Shown: positions 7,010 through 11,416 of the stretch, one piece after another
How the letters are laid out: each line of letters opens with the position of its first letter
Numbering within the stretch: the first letter of the stretch is position 1
From: Bacillota bacterium
GTDB taxonomy: Bacteria; Bacillota; Bacilli; Alicyclobacillales; SLC66
Direction: 5' to 3'
Assembly (NCBI GenBank): GCA_021797415.1
Contig: JAJZZT010000505.1
Coordinates: 1-11,416 of the forward strand
DNA: 11,416 nucleotides
Notes under the pieces: model-generated
Told to the model about the DNA's origin: nothing
Seen by the model: the letters and a program-made list of their open reading frames with translations, nothing else
Database searches by the model: none
Position numbers and translations under genes: made by a program

Positions 7010-7143
7010 GGCTGTCCATCGCCGGAGTCTGGCGATCCTTCGCCGAAGCCGGGCTGTCCATCGCCGGAGTCTGGCGATCCTTCGCCGAAGCCGGGCTGTC
7101 CATCGCCGGAGTCTGGCGATCCTTCGCCGAAACCGGGCTATCC
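7010..7143. repeat. 42-bp tandem direct repeat, three units plus a partial fourth
   Basis: Units beginning GGCTGTCCATCGCCGGAGTC start at 7010, 7052 and 7094, with near-perfect identity. An 8-bp fourth fragment (GGCTATCC, 7136-7143) overlaps the DUF2812 stop codon. Each unit contains ATCGCC...GGCGAT, able to form a 6-bp hairpin that competes with GGCGA...TCGCC in the same unit. The period is 14 codons, and the minus strand is open in the DUF2812 frame, reading units of QPGFGEGSPDSGDG. There are no spacers between the units, so it is not a CRISPR array. Confidence 0.9.
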
Positions 7144-7695
7144 GTTGTCGATGTTGCGTATTTTTCGCGTCATGGTCAGAAACCCGTATCCGATCAGCAG
7201 CACCACCGCGGTGAGCAGTACGACGGCGGTCGCGGTGACAGGCCGGAAGTGGTGCCTGCCCGGCTGCGCCAGCAGGTTGATGGTGTTGATCAGGAGAAGG
7301 GGCAGTTCTGCAATGAACAGCACGCCCAGCACGCGCCGGATTCTTTTGTACTGCCATTTCAGGGATTCCCGGTCCGTATAGATCTCGGCCGGCTTGTCCG
7401 GCGACCACTCCCGCCGGAAGTAGCGCCAATGCAGACAATCTCCGATGTGCGTCCAGCCGGCGTCCTGATACAAGTCAAGGTAATCCCTGCGCGCGGGCGC
7501 GTTTTGCAAAGCCGTCTGATAGTCCAGCCGGTATGTGAATCGCCCGGCGGCGTCTCTGGCGTATGAACTCCAAAACTTGCCCGGTTTTGTCAAATGCAGT
7601 CCTGCGGCGGACAGGCGGTCGAGGCGTTGCTGTTCCCGTTCGTAATTCCAGACAAACCAGAGATTGAGCCGTTTTTGTTCACTCTGTCCGCTCAT
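7138..7695 (-). CDS. DUF2812 domain-containing membrane protein
   Basis: A 185-residue protein of uncharacterised family DUF2812. Seen: a soluble N-terminal domain of about 110 residues rich in Trp/Tyr/Arg (LNLWFVWNYEREQQRLD, then GWTHIGDCLHWRYFRREW), followed by two membrane segments (VLGVLFIAELPLLLINTINL and AVVLLTAVVLLIGYGFLTM) and a short basic tail. The ATG at 7695 overlaps the end of the upstream PadR gene by 17 bp, with GGAAGGGAAG upstream, so translation is probably coupled. In Bacillota, DUF2812 proteins are commonly encoded right after PadR regulators; the molecular function is unknown. The amber stop lies in the margin of the 42-bp repeat, where the equivalent codon in each full unit is CAG (Gln); the frame would otherwise continue through all repeats to a stop at 6814-6816. 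Confidence 0.85.
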   Translation of the reverse strand: MSGQSEQKRLNLWFVWNYEREQQRLDRLSAAGLHLTKPGKFWSSYARDAAGRFTYRLDYQTALQNAPARRDYLDLYQDAGWTHIGDCLHWRYFRREWSPDKPAEIYTDRESLKWQYKRIRRVLGVLFIAELPLLLINTINLLAQPGRHHFRPVTATAVVLLTAVVLLIGYGFLTMTRKIRNIDNG

Positions 7696-8038
7696 GGCCC
7701 ACACTTCCCTTCCGGTTGATTGCGTGCCTGCCGTTTTGCAGCAACAGTTCCAGCCGATCCATCTCCGCCAGCAGCGTCTGCCGTCCATGCTCCGTGATGG
7801 CGTACATCTTCCGGCGCGAATCGGCGGTCCGGTCGACATCCGCCGCCGCGATCAGATGTTTTTTCACCAGTGTGTTGAGTGCGGTGTACAGTGTTCCCGC
7901 CCCGATCGACACTCTGCCCCGGCTCATTTTCTCCACATCCTGCATGATCCCGTAACCGTGGGACGGTCCCGCCCACAACGCGACGAGAATGTAGTAGAAC
8001 GCCTCCGTCAGCGGAACCGTGTCCCTGCCCGCTTCCAC
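7679..8038 (-). CDS. PadR-family transcriptional regulator
   Basis: A 119-residue winged-helix repressor. Seen: the family hallmark start LTEAFYYILVALWAGPSHGY, the recognition region SIGAGTLYTALNTLVKKHLI, the wing SRRKMYAITEHGRQTL, and a C-terminal helix used for dimerisation (LLAEMDRLELLLQN). The length is normal for short PadR proteins. It starts with GTG at 8038, preceded by AGGAGGG 6 nt upstream. It is first in a two-gene operon with the DUF2812 protein, and its own promoter carries palindromic AT-rich sites, so autorepression is likely. The inducer is unknown; PadR proteins respond variously to phenolic acids, antibiotics or cell-envelope stress. Confidence 0.92.
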   Translation of the reverse strand: MEAGRDTVPLTEAFYYILVALWAGPSHGYGIMQDVEKMSRGRVSIGAGTLYTALNTLVKKHLIAAADVDRTADSRRKMYAITEHGRQTLLAEMDRLELLLQNGRHAINRKGSVGHERTE

Positions 8039-8071
8039 GATCGTCCCTCCTCTACTTGCACGCCATATATC

Positions 8072-8125
8072 ATATATCGATATATCACTAAACGATATAT
8101 TAGATCAAACTATAATGAATGTCAA
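8072..8125 (-). promoter_or_regulatory. Promoter and palindromic operator of the padR-DUF2812 operon
   Basis: On the minus strand, TTGACA (complement of 8120-8125), a 17-bp spacer and TAATAT (complement of 8097-8102) make a near-consensus sigma-A promoter, with a start near 8090. Just downstream is the perfect 14-bp palindrome ATATATCGATATAT (8072-8085). CGATATAT is repeated directly at 8078-8085 and 8093-8100, the latter overlapping the -10 box, and ATATATC is tandem at 8065-8078. Binding by PadR is inferred. Confidence 0.7.
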
Positions 8126-8162
8126 TATATAATGGTACAGAATAATGGCGCGGGAAATTCCA

Positions 8163-8184
8163 CCCCTGCCGCATCGGGCAGGGG
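8163..8184 (-). terminator. Likely intrinsic terminator of the antiporter gene
   Basis: CCCCTGCC (8163-8170) and GGCAGGGG (8177-8184) form an 8-bp GC-rich stem with a 6-nt loop, starting 15 nt past the antiporter stop on the minus strand. The following minus-strand sequence TGGAATTTCCCG has only a weak T-run, so efficiency is uncertain. Confidence 0.5.
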
Positions 8185-8199
8185 CCGCCGGCCAACAAG

Positions 8200-10344
8200 C
8201 TATGAGGTAAGAGACGGACCGAACAAGACGGCGACAGGCCTGTTGCTCACGTGAAGCACCTGCTCCAGGGTATTCCCGCAGTACAGTTCCCCGTCCGAAA
8301 AACGTCGCTGCGCATGCATCAGAATGAGATCGCAGTCTTGTTCCACCGCGAAGGCGGCGATTGCTTCGCCGGTATTCCCCCGCGCATACCCCACCTTTCG
8401 TTCGATGGACACATCCAGGTCTTTGGCCAAGGTCTCTACAAACAGCGTCGCCGCATCCGCACGGGCTGTCTTCCTGTTCAACTGTTCCCCCAGCCCGGCG
8501 CCGAACGGATCCGACAACGGGTGCGCATCGACGATGTGCAGAACAATAATTACGGCCTCGGTACCCCGGGCGAGAGCCAAGGCCAATTCTGCCACTCGTT
8601 GATCTCCAAGTGTACCTGTCGTCGGTAACAGAATTCGCTTTGGATCAATACCGGACATCATCTGGTGCGTCATCCGCCACACCCAGGCGGGACACGGAGC
8701 ATTTTGTACAATATCGTCCACGACCTGACCGAACAGTCCAGCTTGCTTCTGACGCGCCGGTGCGCCCAAGATCAGAAGATCGTAGTCTTTCGCGGACTCT
8801 TCCAGAATTGCTTTTGCCACTCCGCCTGTATCCAGGCTGTCTCGCATATGCCATGTCACCTGTGACGAAACTGCAACCGGCGGTACGGAGAGGTTCCGCG
8901 TCTCGCGGGGCTTTTCATTGGCGGACCGGATATGCAGCGCGGTAGCCTCAAGCCCGCGCTCAGCCGCGAGGTGGCCGGCGACTTGCGCGGCAATCATGGC
9001 ATAACGGCCGTCCCGGATGGGTACGAGCATTTTCTGTATACCGTACAGAAAGCTGCGATCCTGCCGGACTTCCTGTCTCAGCCGCTCCTCCTCCTCGGGG
9101 TCTGCCGGCGAGTGTTTCAACGCCCATTTCAGGAGCGGAGGCGCCATGATCGACGTGACAACGGCCATGAGAACAATAATGGAGTACATCGACACCGTCA
9201 GGACGCCGATCTGAAGGCCGACTGTCGCGACGATGATTTCCACGGCGCCGCGCGCGTTCATTCCGGAGCCCAACGCAATGGCGGTCCACTTTGGCATGCC
9301 CACCCACCGCGCACCCATGTAGGTTCCTAAAAATTTTCCCAGACTGGCGACAAGCACCACCATGATGAGAGTGCTCAACAGGGGAGGAGTGAAAAGAAGG
9401 GGCAAATCGACCTTGAGCCCTGCGGCGGCAAAAAAGACCGGCGCGAAAATGCCCAGCGTCATCGTCTCCAGTTGTTCGCGCGCCGCTCTTTGTACGCGCG
9501 GCAGGCGGGACAACTGAACACCGATTATAAATGCGCCCAGAAACGCCTCCACATGCAGGGCCTGCGTCACTGCGGCGCCTGCCAGTCCCACGACGAAAAC
9601 GGCCGCCAGGGTGGCATTTCCGTCGCCAAAATGATCATCGACAAAGCGAATGAATGACCGGATGATCCGGTATCCAATAGTGAACGAAAACACAGCATAA
9701 AGTAGTGTTCCCAGAATGGATATGGCCAGAGAGGCGACAGGAAGGGCTCGCGCCGTCGCAAATCCTGCGACAATGGACAAAAGGAACCAGCCAACCGCAT
9801 CGTTGATCACACCGGCCGCAAGCGTCAATTGGCCGATGTTGCGGCGCATCAGATTCATGTCCAGGAGAATCTTCACGATGACCGGGATGGCGGAGATCGA
9901 CATGGCGGTCGCGAGAAAGAGTGCGAACACCGGACGGGCCTCCGGGTGACCCATCAAGGACGCGGGCAGGATTTGCGCCAGTCCATAACCTGCGACAAAC
10001 GGGACCAGCACGCTCCCAAGTGCAATCAGCGGAGCGGAGCCGGCCTTGCGGCGCACGAGCGGGATGTCCACCTCGATGCCGCTGAGCAAAAGGAGCAGGA
10101 TGACACCCAGCTGCGCTACGAGCTGAAGTAAAAGGGACTGTGCGCCGTTTGACGGGAATACCGCATGGTAGACTGGGGGCAACAGCCAGCCGAACAACGA
10201 AGGCCCGAGGGCCACTCCGGCCAACAGTTCCCCGATGACCTGCGGTTGGCCCAATCTGCGCGCCATCTCGCCCAGGCCCCGGGCGACGGACAGCAGCAAC
10301 ACCAGCTCAAGGAGAAAGCGCAGGACTTCTATTGGCGTCAGCAT
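8200..10344 (-). CDS. CPA2-type cation/proton antiporter fused to two universal-stress domains
   Basis: A 714-residue membrane protein exchanging Na+ or K+ for H+. Seen: a membrane domain at about 1-410 with the CPA2 opening GQPQVIGELLAGVALGPSLF, the core TAMSISAIPVIVKIL, an Asn-Asp pair at 181-182 (AAGVINDAVGW) at the ion-binding site, and GSGMNARGAVEIIVA. After a charged linker come two UspA-like domains at about 433-555 (KMLVPIRDGRYAM... LILGAPARQ) and 565-714 (KRILLPTTGT... LILMHAQRR). Their nucleotide-binding glycine motifs look degenerate. USP tails on CPA2 antiporters are known and thought to regulate transport by nucleotide binding. An in-frame start lies at 10428, but the ATG at 10344 has AGAGGGG 8 nt upstream and begins directly at the first membrane helix. 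Asn-Asp, as in CPA1 proteins, may suggest electroneutral exchange; this is inference. Confidence 0.9.
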   Translation of the reverse strand: MLTPIEVLRFLLELVLLLSVARGLGEMARRLGQPQVIGELLAGVALGPSLFGWLLPPVYHAVFPSNGAQSLLLQLVAQLGVILLLLLSGIEVDIPLVRRKAGSAPLIALGSVLVPFVAGYGLAQILPASLMGHPEARPVFALFLATAMSISAIPVIVKILLDMNLMRRNIGQLTLAAGVINDAVGWFLLSIVAGFATARALPVASLAISILGTLLYAVFSFTIGYRIIRSFIRFVDDHFGDGNATLAAVFVVGLAGAAVTQALHVEAFLGAFIIGVQLSRLPRVQRAAREQLETMTLGIFAPVFFAAAGLKVDLPLLFTPPLLSTLIMVVLVASLGKFLGTYMGARWVGMPKWTAIALGSGMNARGAVEIIVATVGLQIGVLTVSMYSIIVLMAVVTSIMAPPLLKWALKHSPADPEEEERLRQEVRQDRSFLYGIQKMLVPIRDGRYAMIAAQVAGHLAAERGLEATALHIRSANEKPRETRNLSVPPVAVSSQVTWHMRDSLDTGGVAKAILEESAKDYDLLILGAPARQKQAGLFGQVVDDIVQNAPCPAWVWRMTHQMMSGIDPKRILLPTTGTLGDQRVAELALALARGTEAVIIVLHIVDAHPLSDPFGAGLGEQLNRKTARADAATLFVETLAKDLDVSIERKVGYARGNTGEAIAAFAVEQDCDLILMHAQRRFSDGELYCGNTLEQVLHVSNRPVAVLFGPSLTS

Positions 10345-10455
10345 GGCACACCCCTCTTTCGTGGCTGTACCCATCTCGTCTGCACAGTGGACTCTGCCCC
10401 GGTTCCCTTCGGAGAATGAGGCAAACATATTTTGACAGGCGCAAACGGCGGCAGT

Positions 10456-10499
10456 CGCGAGTTTTGTGCCAGTCTGAACGGTAATTCAGAATGATCGCG
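10456..10499 (-). promoter_or_regulatory. Possible leader hairpin upstream of the antiporter
   Basis: TCTGAA (10473-10478) pairs perfectly with TTCAGA (10485-10490), enclosed by CGCGA (10456-10460) and TCGCG (10495-10499). It lies inside the ~160-nt leader expected from the predicted antiporter promoter. It matches no riboswitch that I recognise, and the stems are short. Confidence 0.3.
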
Positions 10500-10513
10500 G
10501 TGTGTTGGCTTGC

Positions 10514-10542
10514 ATTTTACCATGGAGGCACGAGGGCGACAA
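10514..10542 (-). promoter_or_regulatory. Predicted antiporter promoter
   Basis: On the minus strand, TTGTCG (complement of 10537-10542) is 17 bp from TAAAAT (complement of 10514-10519), which is preceded by an extended -10 TGG. It lies between the clpP stop and the antiporter start and would give a leader of about 160 nt. No strong terminator separates clpP from it, so read-through from clpP is also possible. Confidence 0.45.
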
Positions 10543-10571
10543 ACTGCGTAACGCAAAGATATCGCCGATTG

Positions 10572-11156
10572 TCAGCGATGCACGACGATGTCGATCAGTC
10601 CATACGCTTTCGCTTCATCGGCCGTCATGAAAAAATCGCGGTCGGAGTCGCGCGCCACGCGCTCAATCGGCTGTCCTGAATGGTGCGCCAGGATGCGGTT
10701 GATCTTCTCGCGCGATTTCATGATCCACTCAGCGTGAATGTGGATGTCCGACGCCTGGCCCGTCGTTCCCCCGTGCGGCTGGTGGATCATGATCTCGCTG
10801 TTTGGCAGGGCCATCCGCTTGCCTTTCGCGCCTGCCGCCAGCAGCACTGCGGCAAAGCTGGCCGCCATGCCGACGCAGATGGTGGAGATATCCGGCCTGA
10901 CGAACTGCATCGTGTCGTAGATCGAGAAACCGGCTGTGACGGAACCGCCCGGACTGTTGATGTACAATTGGATGTCTTTTTCCTTGTCCTCCGACGCAAG
11001 AAACAACAACTGGGCGATGACCGCGTTGGCCAGTCCGTCGTCGATCGGCGCCCCGATCATCACGATGCGGTCCTTGAGCAGGCGCGAGTAGATGTCGTAA
11101 CTGCGTTCGCCGCGCTCGGTCTGTTCGATGACAAAAGGAATCTGGCTGTTGATCAT
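10572..11156 (-). CDS. clpP: ATP-dependent Clp protease proteolytic subunit
   Basis: A 194-residue serine protease subunit that forms the tetradecameric barrel fed by ClpX/ClpC-type unfoldases. Seen: catalytic Ser100 (GMAASFA), His125 (MIHQPHGG) and Asp174 (RDSDRDFF), equivalent to Bacillus subtilis Ser98, His123 and Asp172 at a constant +2 offset. Also seen are the oxyanion strand [11 protein letters not shown] and the N-terminal [20 protein letters not shown]. The ATG at 11156 is preceded by GAGGAGGG 7 nt upstream. It differs from the standard Bacillus enzyme after the active-site Ser (FAAVLLAAG instead of MGAFLLAAG) and in the handle helix ([18 protein letters not shown]), so it may be a second, divergent ClpP of the host. 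No CtsR box was seen upstream. It is divergent from the partial gene at 11280. Confidence 0.95.
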   Translation of the reverse strand: MINSQIPFVIEQTERGERSYDIYSRLLKDRIVMIGAPIDDGLANAVIAQLLFLASEDKEKDIQLYINSPGGSVTAGFSIYDTMQFVRPDISTICVGMAASFAAVLLAAGAKGKRMALPNSEIMIHQPHGGTTGQASDIHIHAEWIMKSREKINRILAHHSGQPIERVARDSDRDFFMTADEAKAYGLIDIVVHR

Positions 11157-11190
11157 GGCGTACCCTCCTCGCAGCCAGAATACGCACCGG

Positions 11191-11247
11191 TCATACCGCG
11201 CGATACTGGGCGCGATACTGGGGTGGGTGGATGAGCGCGTGGTATGA
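11191..11247. repeat. 12-bp inverted repeat enclosing a 12-bp tandem duplication
   Basis: TCATACCGCGCG (11191-11202) is complementary to CGCGTGGTATGA (11236-11247), with 11 Watson-Crick pairs and one G-T pair. Within it, CGCGATACTGGG occurs twice in tandem (11199-11210 and 11211-11222). It sits between divergent clpP and the gene at 11280, and its right arm overlaps the predicted -10 of the latter, suggesting a regulatory site. Confidence 0.55.
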
Positions 11248-11248
11248 T
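11240..11248 (+). promoter_or_regulatory. Possible extended -10 promoter of the partial gene at 11280
   Basis: TGGTATGAT reads as an extended -10 (TGn followed by TATGAT), about 30 bp before the predicted ATG. No good -35 box is seen, which is tolerated with extended -10 elements. It overlaps the right arm of an inverted repeat. Confidence 0.4.
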
Positions 11249-11279
11249 AAGAGAAATCCCCGGAAAGGTGGCTCCGGAC

Positions 11280-11416
11280 ATGCGAAGCGCTCCCATCAGG
11301 TCCAGAACAGAAAGCATTGTCGGCGGCGCTGCGGGTTGGATTGAGTTCGATCTGACGGACGAACTGGGTTTTCAGGAATGGCAGGGCATGCTGGAGGAGA
11401 CCGGCATCGAAGGCCG
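11280..11416 (+). CDS. Unrecognised protein, 5' part only
   Basis: An open frame begins at ATG 11280 and runs off the window end, giving 45 codons. The ribosome binding site GGAAAGGTGG lies about 8 nt upstream, and an extended -10 promoter is seen near 11240. The visible protein begins [12 protein letters not shown] and continues with [17 protein letters not shown] and [13 protein letters not shown]. It shows no signal peptide or membrane segment, and the start is moderately acidic after a short basic stretch. I do not recognise the family. The coding call rests on the start signals and an open frame in a region otherwise without a gene. Confidence 0.55.
   Translation, partial: MRSAPIRSRTESIVGGAAGWIEFDLTDELGFQEWQGMLEETGIEG

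Larger units (their letters stand above)
6725..7137. other. Convergent intergenic region packed with repeats
   Basis: The 413 bp between the chemoreceptor stop and the DUF2812 stop on the other strand hold no supported gene. In order they contain a nested hairpin (6733-6802), the second 122-bp structured element (6817-6938), about 70 bp without recognised features (6939-7009), and three full 42-bp tandem repeats (7010-7135). Such non-coding, repeat-rich DNA is unusual in this otherwise gene-dense window. Confidence 0.7.

Noticed and set aside
7010..7143. CRISPR array
   Set aside because: The units are contiguous identical 42-mers with no unique spacers, and no cas gene is nearby.
6866..7381. 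Plus-strand frame reading KPGCPSPESGDPSP repeats
   Set aside because: It starts inside the structured element, crosses the tandem repeat and then runs antisense through DUF2812; there is no ribosome binding site, and the openness follows from the 42-bp period.
10345..10430. c-di-AMP (ydaO-type) riboswitch before the antiporter
   Set aside because: A superficial GGGAACC-like string is present, but the wider consensus and stems could not be found; part of it is merely the upstream in-frame extension.

Overview
The window looks like a chromosomal segment of a moderately GC-rich Bacillota (Firmicutes). Strong AGGAGG-type ribosome binding sites precede nearly every gene. The ClpP is Bacillus-like, a PadR-DUF2812 pair typical of Bacillota is present, and the sigma-A style promoters are AT-rich against a GC-rich background. 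An Alicyclobacillaceae-like host is a guess from overall character, not a demonstrated assignment.

Layout, left to right. (1) 3-617 (+): a transglutaminase-fold protein, possibly cut at its 5' end, whose 3' end overlaps the next gene tail-to-tail by 40 bp. (2) 578-3799 (-): a 1073-residue MMPL/RND-type exporter with a ~290-residue Ala/Gly/Ser-rich helical insert, divergent from a TetR-family regulator at 3931-4611 (+). The 131-bp gap holds two good face-to-face promoters and two similar palindromes placed where a repressor would shut both, so this reads as a self-regulated efflux unit. (3) 4612-7137: a methyl-accepting chemotaxis protein (4994-6724, +) flanked by two direct copies of a 122-bp structured element (4766-4887 and 6817-6938). 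Each copy has 12-16-bp terminal inverted repeats and a central 15-bp hairpin. The hairpin stems differ in sequence, but six positions change on both arms so that pairing is kept. A 42-bp tandem repeat (three full units) follows the second copy. (4) 7138-8038 (-): a two-gene operon, a PadR-type regulator then a DUF2812 membrane protein, with a palindromic AT-rich promoter. The DUF2812 stop codon lies inside the fringe of the 42-bp repeat, in frame with it. (5) 8200-10344 (-): a CPA2-type cation/proton antiporter fused to two universal-stress-protein domains. (6) 10572-11156 (-): ClpP, divergent from an unrecognised partial gene starting at 11280 (+) across an intergenic region with a 12-bp inverted repeat and a 12-bp tandem duplication.

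The genes are mostly ordinary housekeeping, stress or transport genes. The most unusual content is non-coding: the paired 122-bp elements around the chemoreceptor gene, which match no family I can name, and the repeat-dense convergent region next to the second copy.
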